Source: Paenibacillus piri
GTDB lineage: Bacteria > Bacillota > Bacilli > Paenibacillales > NBRC-103111
Direction of reading: 5' to 3'
NCBI RefSeq assembly: GCF_004354045.1
Contig: NZ_SMRT01000034.1
Location: 1-45,313 of the forward strand
DNA: 45,313 bases
The notes beneath the pieces were generated by a model. It was not told the DNA's origin. It saw only the letters and a list, made by a program, of their open reading frames with translations, and ran no database searches. Positions 1-8,063 of this stretch are shown here, piece by piece. The translations under genes were made by a program, and so were the position numbers. Position 1 is the first letter of the stretch, and each line of letters opens with the position of its first letter.

Positions 1-1
1 T

Positions 2-127
2 CCCAAGCACCAACACAAACGCGCCCTCGTCTTAACGGCAAGAAAACTTGTGCGTCTGGTCGATGTGCTGCTACGCAACGACCAACTTTATACGCCACGG
101 AGGAAGGTGAACAACGCGAAGGGATAA
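2..127 (+). CDS. IS110-family transposase, C-terminal fragment
   Basis: The frame is open from the window edge to TAA at 125-127 and encodes 42 residues, including ARKLVRLVDVLLRNDQLYTP. An ARK-L...LLR tail of this kind is typical of the C-terminal Transposase_20 region of IS110-family DEDD recombinases. The rest of the gene lies outside the window. A second IS110-family gene begins at the right edge in the same orientation, but the two pieces do not overlap, so it cannot be told whether they are copies of one element. The family assignment rests on the short tail alone. Confidence 0.65.
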   Translation, partial: PKHQHKRALVLTARKLVRLVDVLLRNDQLYTPRRKVNNAKG

Positions 128-545
128 CGCCTCCTTTGTCAAAGTCCTTCATGGATTCCCAGTAAAATTCTGGTAAAAAATCGGATTTTAGGCTGGGTCT
201 GATTTGATGCGTCCATTTTTCCTGACTGATCTACTTTACGGCCAAGAAAATTTCCAATTCGATTGAATCAGGGACTTGACATCATACCGCTGGACTTATT
301 TTTGGGTCAAGTTCCTTTTAGAAGACCATTCATACTCCGCCTCTATATAAATACAACGAACAAGAAAATTCAAAATCGACAGATGAATAAAAATCTTAAA
401 AATCTTTTCCAAACTATCTATATAGAAATATAGGCATGAGAGTATTATTTGACGCTAACTTTTGAATCAAGTCCAATAGAATTTAATTCCATTATACTCT
501 AATTATTTAAGCCTCGCACCACACTAAACTGGACGTTAGCTCAAC
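128..545. other. AT-rich intergenic region beyond the IS110 fragment
   Basis: About 420 bases without a credible gene. The first part should contain the right end of the IS110 element, but its boundary cannot be placed because this family lacks clear terminal inverted repeats. An imperfect inverted pair (GGACTTGAC near 271, GTCAAGTTCC near 306) could form a hairpin. No tRNA, riboswitch or repeat of the 17-kb type was recognised. Confidence 0.4.
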
Positions 546-573
546 AAAAAGAAGCCGATCGTAATGACCGGCT
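546..573 (-). terminator. Rho-independent terminator of the iron ABC operon
   Basis: Read on the minus strand, AGCCGGTC and GATCGGCT form a stem (553-573) around ATTAC, followed by TTCTTTTTG. It lies 12 bases after the TAA at 585, which ends the reading frame beyond the internal TGA of the ATPase gene. This supports 585 as the ancestral gene end. Confidence 0.7.
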
Positions 574-584
574 GCCGCTGTTGA

Positions 585-647
585 TTATCGATAAGCTTTG
601 ATCTGGAATAGCGATCCGTCGTTGATAACCTTTCCATCGGAAACCAT
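585..647 (-). pseudogene. Severed 3' end of the iron ABC ATPase frame
   Basis: Twenty sense codons in frame with the ATPase lie after the TGA at 648-650 and end at TAA 585-587, just before a terminator. They encode the conserved post-switch segment (DGKVINDGSLFQIKAYR). No separate ribosome binding site precedes them, so they are probably the detached tail of the upstream gene and not a new gene. Confidence 0.6.
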
Positions 648-1283
648 TCAAACCATCGTAAACACACGGTCGCAAATGGCCTCGACATCGCGTTGGTCAT
701 GAGTTACAAACAAACATGTTATTCCGGCTTTTCTCAATATATTCCCTAGCTCGCCGCGAATATGTTCTTTCAGATCGGCATCCAAGTTGCTGAATGGCTC
801 GTCCATCAACAAAATGATAGGTTGAGGAGCAAGCGCTCTTGCCAGTGCAACCCGCTGCTGCTGACCACCGCTCAATTCATGAGGGTATCTTTTTTCATAG
901 TCTCTCAGCTGGACAAGCTCCAGCATCTCTTGCACCCGTTTGGCTCGTTCGCTTCCCGAAAGACGGTGCAATCCGAACTGGATATTTTTGGATACGTTTA
1001 AATGCGGGAATAAGGCATAATCCTGAAAAACCATGCCGACCGACCGCTTCTCCGGTGGAATATACGTGGCCGCGTCCAGCACCGTCTTGCCCGAAATCAC
1101 AATCGACCCTTTCAGCGGAGATTCCAAACCCGCGATCAAGCGAAGCAGTGTGCTTTTGCCCCGTCCGCTTGGCCCTAATATTCCCACGATTTCTCCTTTA
1201 TCCATGCAAAAAGAGAAGTTATCGATGATGTTCGATGTACCCGAATAAGAAAAAGTTAAGTTTTGAATCTCAACAAAACTCAT
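648..1283 (-). CDS. Iron(III) ABC transporter ATP-binding protein, shortened by an in-frame TGA
   Basis: This is the nucleotide-binding subunit (211 aa) of an FbpC-like ferric iron importer. Walker A is GPSGRGKST (about residues 37-45), the Q-loop is MVFQDYALFPH, the signature is LSGGQQQR, Walker B is LLMDEP and the switch region is VTHD, so the catalytic core is complete. The start ATG overlaps the permease stop (ATGA), indicating translational coupling. Directly after the TGA at 648-650 the same frame continues for 20 sense codons (MVSDGKVINDGSLFQIKAYR) to TAA at 585-587, matching the usual DGK-I-x-GS end of the ABC core. The stop lies in a near-perfect 9-bp duplication (ATGGTTTGA then ATGGTTTCC). 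The protein probably loses only its last strand and helix and may still work. FbpC proteins are often around 350 aa, so this was already a short type. Confidence 0.85.
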   Translation of the reverse strand: MSFVEIQNLTFSYSGTSNIIDNFSFCMDKGEIVGILGPSGRGKSTLLRLIAGLESPLKGSIVISGKTVLDAATYIPPEKRSVGMVFQDYALFPHLNVSKNIQFGLHRLSGSERAKRVQEMLELVQLRDYEKRYPHELSGGQQQRVALARALAPQPIILLMDEPFSNLDADLKEHIRGELGNILRKAGITCLFVTHDQRDVEAICDRVFTMV

Positions 1284-2932
1284 GATTCCAACTTCTTTCC
1301 TAGTTGATGAAAAATCAGTACAGATATTAAGCTTATCGCAATGATAAATAAAGAAGGCACCGACGCCTCAATAATTTGTTCATCGCTTGCGTATTGATAA
1401 GCTCTTGTAGCCAATGTTTCGAAATTAAACGGTCTGAGCAGCAAGGTGATCGGCAGCTCTTTAATAATCTCCACGAAGGTTAGGATGAATCCGGTAATAA
1501 TGGAGCCCTTGATCATCGGTAGGTCAACCTTGAAAAAAGTCCCCGTAACCCCGTGTCCAAGCGTCCGCGAGGCCTCCGCATACTTCGAGCCGATTTTTTC
1601 AAAACCTGCCTCTACTGCGTTGTAACCGACGGCCATAAAACGAATGACATAACCGGCAACTGCCATCGCAAGCGACAAGCTAATAATGAGTGGCGACTTG
1701 CCTAGCCCCATTTGTTGATATACCGGGGCGAAAAGATGATCCAAATGGATACACACCGCCAACACCCCGATAGCGATGATCGCTCCCGGAATGGAATATC
1801 CTGCCGTCGCGCATTTGGAAATAATAAAAGAAAAACCGGATCTGCGAACACGTGCTACGTTGGCGACCACGACCGACAATGTCATTATAATGATCGTCGC
1901 AATCAACGCCACTTTTAAAGTATTTAAGGTTAACTCCAAAAACTTTGGAGTTAGAACCTCCTTGTATGTCATCCCCGCCCAAACGATAATTTGCAAGGTC
2001 GGAATGACGAATGAACAAGAAAACACGGCAACGCAGAGCAGCAATACCGCCGCTGCGGCCGGACCTTGCAACCGCTTCGGAACGATCGGCCTCATCTTGC
2101 TGGTGGAGGAGCTAAACATTCGGTTACGGCGCAGAAGACGTTCAAAAATGAACACGACGATGATCCCTATCATCAGCCACGCCGCCAAACGCATGGCGGA
2201 CTCCACATCGTACATCCCGAACCAGGTTTGAAAGATGGCTGTCGAAATCGTGTGAATACCAAAATAACTGGTCACTCCATAATCGCTCAACACCTCGAAG
2301 ATGACCAGTGTGACGCCGCCAATGACGGCTGGGCGGGATATAGGCAGCACCACCCGGAAGAAAATCGCCACTCCGCCTTTCCCCAATAATCTGGCATTCT
2401 CAATATAAGAGGCGCTTTGACGCTCCAAGAACGATCTTGTAATCAGATATACATATGGAAACAAAAACATCGTAAAAATAAACACCGCGCCCCGCAGCGA
2501 CATGACATCAAAGTAACTCTGATCCAGCGTGACCCCAAATTGGGTACGCAATGTTTTTTGCACAACACCGGTATAACTCAGCATATTAGCATAAGTATAC
2601 GCCGCAATGTATGGAGGAATCGCTAACGGCAGAACTAGGGCCCAACGAAATAACCGCTTTAGCGGAAAATCGTATGCGGCCACGAGCCACGCCAACAAAA
2701 CACCGATAACCACGCTGAGCAGTACCGTAAAAAAGACCAGGCTAAGCGAGTGCAGCATGTAGTCTTTGATTAAAAATTGCTTGATTTGCTGCCAATTTTT
2801 ATTCGGCCGCTGAAACAACGAGATAAATACATAGAAAATGGGCAGCATCAAAACTGCTGCCCCCGTTATGCTTATAACCATCCAACTGTTTGCGTGTTTA
2901 CGGATATCACGCATCGCAGTTTGCAAGTTCAT
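1280..2932 (-). CDS. Iron(III) ABC transporter permease, fused two-domain type
   Basis: This large membrane protein (550 aa from the chosen start) carries two BPD_transp_1 permease domains in one chain, as in FbpB/SfuB ferric iron transporters. There are about 12 hydrophobic segments, and each half has an EAA-like loop: ARLLGKGGVAIFFRVVLPIS near residue 190 and ASRTLGHGVTGTFFKVDLP near residue 455. The ATG at 2930-2932 lies 2 bases after the substrate-binding protein stop. An in-frame TTG at 2942-2944 would overlap that gene and is less likely. The gene sits between the lipoprotein and ATPase genes, forming a compact three-gene importer under the Fur box at 4061-4079. Confidence 0.88.
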   Translation of the reverse strand: MNLQTAMRDIRKHANSWMVISITGAAVLMLPIFYVFISLFQRPNKNWQQIKQFLIKDYMLHSLSLVFFTVLLSVVIGVLLAWLVAAYDFPLKRLFRWALVLPLAIPPYIAAYTYANMLSYTGVVQKTLRTQFGVTLDQSYFDVMSLRGAVFIFTMFLFPYVYLITRSFLERQSASYIENARLLGKGGVAIFFRVVLPISRPAVIGGVTLVIFEVLSDYGVTSYFGIHTISTAIFQTWFGMYDVESAMRLAAWLMIGIIVVFIFERLLRRNRMFSSSTSKMRPIVPKRLQGPAAAAVLLLCVAVFSCSFVIPTLQIIVWAGMTYKEVLTPKFLELTLNTLKVALIATIIIMTLSVVVANVARVRRSGFSFIISKCATAGYSIPGAIIAIGVLAVCIHLDHLFAPVYQQMGLGKSPLIISLSLAMAVAGYVIRFMAVGYNAVEAGFEKIGSKYAEASRTLGHGVTGTFFKVDLPMIKGSIITGFILTFVEIIKELPITLLLRPFNFETLATRAYQYASDEQIIEASVPSLFIIAISLISVLIFHQLGKKLES

Positions 2933-2934
2933 TG

Positions 2935-4035
2935 TTATTTCCAACCCACTTTGTTGTAAATTTCCATCGCTTTTGCATTGTTCGTGCCGAGTTTGGCGAA
3001 ATCAACTTGTTGAGACTTAAATTCTCCCCATGTTGCCAGCAAATCCGCTTTTTGCGCAGCGCTGTTTACCGGGAACTCGAAGTTTTCTTTGGAATACTGG
3101 GTCTGTGCATCTTTGCCTGTCAAATACTCAATTAATTTTACAGCATTTTCTTTATTTTTGCTATCTTTGATAAGTCCGGCGCCGCTAATGTTCAGATGCG
3201 TTCCTGTTGTAGCTTGATTCGGGAAAAATACGCCGATACTATTGCCGACCTTCACTTCTTCCGCATCCTTGGAAGCCAGCAGCAGTCCGACGTAGTAGGT
3301 ATTCATGATTCCGACATCTCCTTCACCGGCTACGATAGCTTTTGCCTGGTCACGGTCTCCGCCTTTCGGAGTACGTGCCATATTGGCTACGATGCCTTTA
3401 GCCCATTCTTCCGCCTTCTGCGGACCATTCAGCTCGATTAGGGAGGCGAACAACGACTGATTGTACATTACTGTCGATGAATTGACCAACAGCTTGCCTT
3501 TCCATTTGTCGCTCGCCAAATCCTCATAAGTCGACAGTTGCTCGGGCTTAACGCGGTCTTTCGAATATACAATCACTCTTGCGCGGGTGGCTAACCCGAT
3601 CCATTGGTTATCCGCATCGCGGTATTGCTTGGGCACATTTTGCTCGACAACGGGTGATTTCACCGGCTGCAAAATGCCTGCCTGTTTCGCATTGTTCAAA
3701 ATTCCGCCGTCAACGGTTATGAACAAATCGGCCTCTGTGCTTTGACCTTCACGTTTGATCCGCTCGATCAATTCTTCTGCCTTTCCTTTAACTACGTTCA
3801 CTTTGATTCCGGATTGTTGGGTGAATTGGTTGAATAACACGTCATCAACGGCATAGGTTCTTGCGGTATATACGTTGACTGCCTGATTTTTTGCTTTATC
3901 TGATTGCTCGGGCGCCTTTTCTGCCGTTCCCGCTCCGTTTGCCGCTTGGCCTGCCTGGCCTCCCCCGCATCCGGTAAGTAATGCCGTCCCTATGACGGCG
4001 CTTAAAATTACAGAAGTTAACTTGCGTTGTTGCAT
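2935..4035 (-). CDS. Ferric iron ABC transporter substrate-binding lipoprotein
   Basis: Secreted lipoprotein of the FbpA/FutA ferric-binding family (366 aa). The signal peptide ends in a lipobox, TALLTGC, so the mature protein is expected to be anchored at Cys. The body shows the family features: VYTARTYAVDD at the start of the mature domain, a TEADLFITVDGGILNNAKQ segment and MNTYYVGLLL, a tyrosine pair where iron-binding tyrosines are usually found. The ATG at 4033-4035 is preferred because GGGAG lies 11 bases upstream. An in-frame GTG at 4045 directly abuts that GGGA and has no room for a ribosome binding site. First gene of the operon, directly below a perfect Fur-type palindrome, so iron-repressed expression is expected. 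Confidence 0.88.
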   Translation of the reverse strand: MQQRKLTSVILSAVIGTALLTGCGGGQAGQAANGAGTAEKAPEQSDKAKNQAVNVYTARTYAVDDVLFNQFTQQSGIKVNVVKGKAEELIERIKREGQSTEADLFITVDGGILNNAKQAGILQPVKSPVVEQNVPKQYRDADNQWIGLATRARVIVYSKDRVKPEQLSTYEDLASDKWKGKLLVNSSTVMYNQSLFASLIELNGPQKAEEWAKGIVANMARTPKGGDRDQAKAIVAGEGDVGIMNTYYVGLLLASKDAEEVKVGNSIGVFFPNQATTGTHLNISGAGLIKDSKNKENAVKLIEYLTGKDAQTQYSKENFEFPVNSAAQKADLLATWGEFKSQQVDFAKLGTNNAKAMEIYNKVGWK

Positions 4036-4060
4036 TTTGAAAGACACTCCCTTTTTATTT

Positions 4061-4079
4061 GCTGATAATGATTATCATT
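4061..4079 (-). promoter_or_regulatory. Fur box upstream of the iron ABC operon
   Basis: A perfect 7-1-7 palindrome, TGATAATGATTATCA at 4063-4077, matches the Fur consensus TGATAATnATTATCA. It lies about 26 bases upstream of the lipoprotein start, where Fur with Fe2+ would block transcription. Confidence 0.9.
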
Positions 4080-4388
4080 AACATTTAATAAGTTAACATG
4101 CCTTAGAAATAGTGTCAACTAAAAAATTATTGCATGGATCAATGCCAAGTTAAGAAGTCTTTGAAGTGGCGAATTTGTTGTTTTTGTTGATGACGCTCTA
4201 GAACAAACTGACGTGCTTAAAGGGTTTCAAAAAGTTGATTACGAGGCATTCCGCCAAGAACGAAATCGACGGTACAATCATCTTTGGAAAGTGCGAAGCA
4301 TAGACGGTTCCGTGCAAATGCCCGCGACTGCTTGAGAAGGTTGGGAGAAAAAACATGTGCGTTAAATGGTCAGCCGTAGTTTTTTCTG
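4078..4388. other. Intergenic region with an inserted coding-like fragment
   Basis: The block AAGTGGCGAATTTGTT (4164-4179) matches 15128-15143. At 15.1 kb it runs directly into CACGTGAAAAAACCGG, but here about 210 bases intervene before the same continuation at 4389. The extra segment has an open plus frame ending at TGA 4333-4335 (contains EQTDVLKGFQKVDYEAF) with no start codon or ribosome binding site. I do not recognise it; it is probably a gene remnant. Confidence 0.4.
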
Positions 4389-4393
4389 CACGT

Positions 4394-4416
4394 GAAAAAA
4401 CCGGCCTTGCGGCCGG
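4394..4416 (-). terminator. Rho-independent terminator, duplicated with the AHSA1 remnant
   Basis: On the minus strand CCGGCC-GCAA-GGCCGG is followed by TTTTTTCACG. An identical terminator occurs at 15150-15171, downstream of the intact AHSA1 operon, showing that the terminator was copied with the cassette. Confidence 0.85.
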
Positions 4417-4448
4417 CTGGCGATCTTGCGAAAGTAATTATGGCTGCC

Positions 4449-4709
4449 TTAGACAGACCTCATCTTCTGCAGCTGCGCCTCAAGACGGTCTAAGTATTGT
4501 TCGTTGGCTTCTGGGACATAAGTTGGGATAATCGACACCATTCGGTCCATGCCAGTTCCTCGTATGATTAAAACGTTTGGATGTTCTCCAACCTTGCCCA
4601 GCTTGTCCAGCATCACTAACTGCGCCCAACCTTTCCTGGAAGGATCATTTACTGCAGGTATAGGCAACTCCGCTTGGCGCATCTGTAACTTGACCCCGAT
4701 GATGAACAT
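4449..4709 (-). pseudogene. Internally deleted copy of the AHSA1 gene pair (SRPBCC remnant)
   Basis: This apparent 86-codon frame is a chimaera of pieces of the intact cassette at 15205-16148. MLDKLGK corresponds to the end of the first AHSA1 gene. The following codons translate what is intergenic sequence there (GTTGGAGAACATC...AACGTTTTA). The next piece matches, in another frame, the DNA for MHGPNGVDYPN of the second gene. The end, PEANEQYLDRLEAQLQKMRSV, matches that gene's C-terminus (PEANEQNLDRLGAQLQKMRSV). At least two internal deletions joined these blocks. The N-terminal part (MRQAELPIPAVNDPSRKGW) has no match in the window. A functional protein is unlikely. Confidence 0.75.
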
Positions 4710-4731
4710 TGTGTTTGATCAATCATTTGCT

Positions 4732-5580
4732 TCAAACCTTGTCCCGTTTCTCTATATCTACTGCCTGCTGTTCGTTAAGAAAATCGTTCACCGCATAAAA
4801 ATAACCGTTTAAATCGTCGGCGTGGACACCGTGACCGCACTGTTCGAACACGATAAGCTTAGTGTTGGGTCTTCGCTCTTCCATACGTCTCGCCTGCTCC
4901 GTATCAAGAATGAAGCTCTTCCCGCCGTGAATTAGCAGAATCGGGCAACTCGAACCTGACCAGTCATCCCACCAAACCCCGTTGGATTGAGGAACGGATA
5001 CTCGCAGCCCCTCCAGATCCGTTCGGAATCCCCAACCTAGTTCATCCTCAAACACGCTTTCGGCAAAATAATCAATAGCCCGGAGCCCGGAGCTTGCAAG
5101 CGATTCTCTCAGCTCCTTTAGGGAAGCCGATCGGATTGGAAGCTTGTCGGCAAAGGAGAAATCGGCGTGAATCTCCGCACCAATATCCTCGACGATAACG
5201 GCCTTCACCATTTCGGGATAACGGGCTGCGAATTGATAAGCATTCAATCCGCCCAAAGAATGCCCCAAGATCGTCACAGCGTGCCCCCCAAGTTCCGACC
5301 GGACGAGGTTCAGGATATCCTTCACGTAGTCATCCCTTGCGTATTCCTTCCCGGGCGGATGATCGCTCCAACCGTGTCCGCGTTGATCCAGAGAAATAAC
5401 GCGCCAATCTTTGAAGCGCACGGCCAGCTCCGAAAATGATCTTGCATTGGCCATATACCCATGCAGCATAACAAGTACTCGTTCGCTGTCTCCACCAAAA
5501 TCCAGGTAGGAAAGCCGAAGATTCCCCGATTGAAAGTATTTCCTCATAGCCGAATCGTTATGGCTTGAATTCATCATCAT
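4732..5580 (-). CDS. Alpha/beta hydrolase
   Basis: Predicted cytoplasmic alpha/beta-fold hydrolase (282 aa from the chosen start). An oxyanion-type MLHGYMANARSF is followed by the nucleophile elbow GHSLGG (Ser nucleophile) and a late CGHGVHAD carrying the likely catalytic His; DQRGHGWSDHP is the familiar strand-4 motif. The substrate cannot be told. The start at 5578-5580 (MMMNSS) follows GGGAGAAAAGAC and is preferred to an upstream ATG at 5646 without a ribosome binding site. It follows the MFS gene on the same strand after about 90 bases and may be co-transcribed with it. Confidence 0.82.
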   Translation of the reverse strand: MMMNSSHNDSAMRKYFQSGNLRLSYLDFGGDSERVLVMLHGYMANARSFSELAVRFKDWRVISLDQRGHGWSDHPPGKEYARDDYVKDILNLVRSELGGHAVTILGHSLGGLNAYQFAARYPEMVKAVIVEDIGAEIHADFSFADKLPIRSASLKELRESLASSGLRAIDYFAESVFEDELGWGFRTDLEGLRVSVPQSNGVWWDDWSGSSCPILLIHGGKSFILDTEQARRMEERRPNTKLIVFEQCGHGVHADDLNGYFYAVNDFLNEQQAVDIEKRDKV

Positions 5581-5673
5581 GTCTTTTCTCCCATCTATAT
5601 AAGCTATAGTCTCGCTTGCATCCATCTTAAACGCTAATGGTGACAACTATCGTCATAATTGATCTAATTATTT

Positions 5674-6912
5674 TCAGCCGCTGAGAGGCAAATCATGGAT
5701 CCCAAGCTTTCGTTGTTGTTGTCCATACATACCAGCCAACGCGGCGGCTATCGCCATAAAGATTGCGCTGGACGCGACGCCGAATTGCAAGCCGTACCGT
5801 TCGACCACCACCCCTCCAATGATAGGACCGATAATCTGCCCGGAGGCAAAAAAGGCAGTGGCTATGCTTAAGGCCGCCGCATAGACACTGTGAGGGACAT
5901 GACGCCGAAGAAGCGCGGTCGTCATCAGCGGCGGGGTAATGAAGGAGACCAACCCAATCATGATCGCGCCCAGTGCCGTAAAAAACATATTATCGGTAGT
6001 AACGACACTCACACCGATCGTCCCCAAGGTTAACCCCGACGCAAGCGTATAACCGCTCGGCCATCGGTCAATGGCTTTGCCTCCGATCCATCCGTTAAAC
6101 AAACCCGCAAATCCGATTCCGGACCAGATCAACCCGGCATAAAGGGACGGAATACCTTTGCTCACCAGATAGGGAATCAAATACGTGAAATAGATGATGT
6201 ATCCCCAACCAAAGAAGAAATAAGAACCGATTAAAAACAAGAGCTTCTTCGGGTTCAACAGGAGACGATACACATTTACGCTTTCCTGGTCCCGTGGCTT
6301 CGATTCCGTTTGTGAGGGTATTTTTGCAGTTCCCCGCTTTTTGGTGACGAACTCGAAACCGAACGCGGCAATTACGCCGAATACGCCCATGGCTACCCAA
6401 GCATATCGCCACCCCAGCAAGTGAGAAGGATCTATGGTAAAGGGGGCGAATAAACCCGTCACTAGAATGCCGGCTGATCCGCCCAGCCATATAAGACCCG
6501 ATGCCACTCCCCGTTCCGCCGGTCGAACGGCATCCATAGCAATGGACAGGACTAATACCGTGGCGAAGGCCGACAACAAGCCAATTGCGAACCGCCATAG
6601 CCCGAGTTGGGTGAAATGATCACTGAATGCCGAGCCGATCATAGCCAATCCTAGCAAAAAGCACGTCATTCGATTGATAGCATGCTTGCGGTCCGGAAAC
6701 CGCGAGATCAAAGGAGAAAGACACAGGGTTCCGACCAAATAACCGATAAAGTTGACTGTGCCTAAAATGCCGAGCTGTCCGTAGCTTCCTCCGATCACCC
6801 TCTGTATCCCAGGCAAGAACATGCCGTAGGAGAGCCGGGAAAAACCGAGAATGACGACAAACAAAAGCGATGCCCATAGAGTGATCCAATTGAATGCAGA
6901 TTTTGTGCCCAT
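5674..6912 (-). CDS. MFS transporter, YbfB/YjiJ-like
   Basis: Twelve-helix major facilitator protein (412 aa). The start FVVILGFSRLSYGMFLPGIQ with a following GSYGQLG and GYLVGTL segment is typical of the YbfB/YjiJ branch of MFS permeases, which are probable exporters of small molecules. The central cytoplasmic loop is around residues 190-215 (TKKRGTAKIPSQTESKPRDQ). It is divergent from a LysR regulator at 7028, the usual arrangement for a LysR-controlled efflux gene; the effector is unknown. Confidence 0.82.
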   Translation of the reverse strand: MGTKSAFNWITLWASLLFVVILGFSRLSYGMFLPGIQRVIGGSYGQLGILGTVNFIGYLVGTLCLSPLISRFPDRKHAINRMTCFLLGLAMIGSAFSDHFTQLGLWRFAIGLLSAFATVLVLSIAMDAVRPAERGVASGLIWLGGSAGILVTGLFAPFTIDPSHLLGWRYAWVAMGVFGVIAAFGFEFVTKKRGTAKIPSQTESKPRDQESVNVYRLLLNPKKLLFLIGSYFFFGWGYIIYFTYLIPYLVSKGIPSLYAGLIWSGIGFAGLFNGWIGGKAIDRWPSGYTLASGLTLGTIGVSVVTTDNMFFTALGAIMIGLVSFITPPLMTTALLRRHVPHSVYAAALSIATAFFASGQIIGPIIGGVVVERYGLQFGVASSAIFMAIAAALAGMYGQQQRKLGIHDLPLSG

Positions 6913-7027
6913 AGCCCCATCTTCCCTAAATTTTTTTGTTGTTACTAGTGTAAATTGTCGGGAAAGTTTTGTAAAATTGAATTAGATGAATAAAACGTTC
7001 ATAAATCTTAAACCAAAGGTGATGACA
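6913..7027. promoter_or_regulatory. Divergent promoter region between MFS and LysR genes
   Basis: This 115-base AT-rich spacer separates the divergent starts and should carry both promoters and the LysR binding site. A specific T-N11-A box could not be assigned with confidence. Confidence 0.4.
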
Positions 7028-7930
7028 ATGGATCTTCGAGTTTTAAAGACCTTCGAGGCTTGCGTGCGACTTGGTCATTTTCTAAAAGCCGCCGAGGAAC
7101 TACAATATGCTCCCTCTACGGTAACCCTTCAGATCCAGCGTCTTGAAACTGATCTTGGCGTTACTTTATTCGTACGCGACGGCAAACGCGTGATCGTGAC
7201 CGAAGCCGGCCGATGGCTCCATCATGAAGCCTCGGCTTTACTGAAGCTAATCGGATCCATGAGGCAGACCGTCTCCGATATCGCGGCGGGGGATAACGGC
7301 TCCGTTCGTTTCGCCGCTATCGAGCCCATCGCAAGCCAGCAGCTAGCGACCGTTATAGCCGACTTTTGCAAAAATCGACCGAAAGTGGAATTAACCATGG
7401 AAGTAAGCGGCAGCAGATCGATCGCGGAAAGGGTTCAGGCCGGCGAGCTGGACTTCGGCGTTTGCTCGGCTCCATCGGCGAACCTACTGTTGGAGTTTGA
7501 ACCGCTGATCGAGGAAAGATTAGGGGTCTTGTTAAACACGAATCACCCATTAGCCGACCGAGACAGCATCACAACTGACGATCTCGCGGGGCTAACCGTT
7601 CTGGTCAAAGAATCGACTTGTATTTATCGGGAGCTCTGGGAAATGGCGGTTTATCCAACCGGACAAAACGCTTTCTCTTGCATCGAGGTTGGAAGTATCT
7701 TTGTAATTCAACAAATGGTTAAGGCACAGCTCGGCGTCGGAATTGTTCCAATATACAACGGTCTGGAACAGACAGGCTCACTTGTCATCAGACCTTTCGC
7801 CGATCCGAATCCTGTCGTCACTATAGGCATCGCTTATAAAAACAAAAACTTTTTGGGCAAGGCAGCATTATTGCTAATGAATGCCATTAGGGGCATCCGC
7901 GAACCCAAGCCTACGCTCCCGACCGCATGA
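7028..7930 (+). CDS. LysR-family transcriptional regulator
   Basis: LysR-type regulator of 300 aa. The N-terminal winged helix reads MDLRVLKTFEACVRLGHFLK then AAEELQYAPSTVTLQIQRLE (residues about 1-40). It is followed by the linker helix and a two-lobed effector-binding domain with the typical GELDFGVC and VKAQLGVGIVP segments. The ATG at 7028 lies 8 bases after AAAGG and gives standard family length; upstream in-frame ATGs at 6986 and 7022 are less well placed. It probably controls the divergent MFS exporter and itself. Confidence 0.86.
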   Translation: MDLRVLKTFEACVRLGHFLKAAEELQYAPSTVTLQIQRLETDLGVTLFVRDGKRVIVTEAGRWLHHEASALLKLIGSMRQTVSDIAAGDNGSVRFAAIEPIASQQLATVIADFCKNRPKVELTMEVSGSRSIAERVQAGELDFGVCSAPSANLLLEFEPLIEERLGVLLNTNHPLADRDSITTDDLAGLTVLVKESTCIYRELWEMAVYPTGQNAFSCIEVGSIFVIQQMVKAQLGVGIVPIYNGLEQTGSLVIRPFADPNPVVTIGIAYKNKNFLGKAALLLMNAIRGIREPKPTLPTA

Positions 7931-8063
7931 TTAAGGATTCTACTTATTGCATCATGAAGCTAAGCATAATACCTTATACTTTTATCTAAAAAGAGCTTTC
8001 CATAGCCACCCTTTCGGGCGATTATAAAAAGCTAATCTGTTTTGCAGCGTCTATCGCGTTCGT

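Noticed and set aside
231..260. Right half of the palindromic core next to the left IS110 fragment (CCAAGAAAATTT)
   Set aside because: Similarity to GCAAGAAAACCT is only a few bases and the following sequence does not form the expected stem; too weak to claim a target site.
648..650. TGA as a selenocysteine codon
   Set aside because: It lies in a local 9-bp duplication, not at a catalytic position, and no SECIS-like hairpin was seen; a nonsense lesion is simpler.
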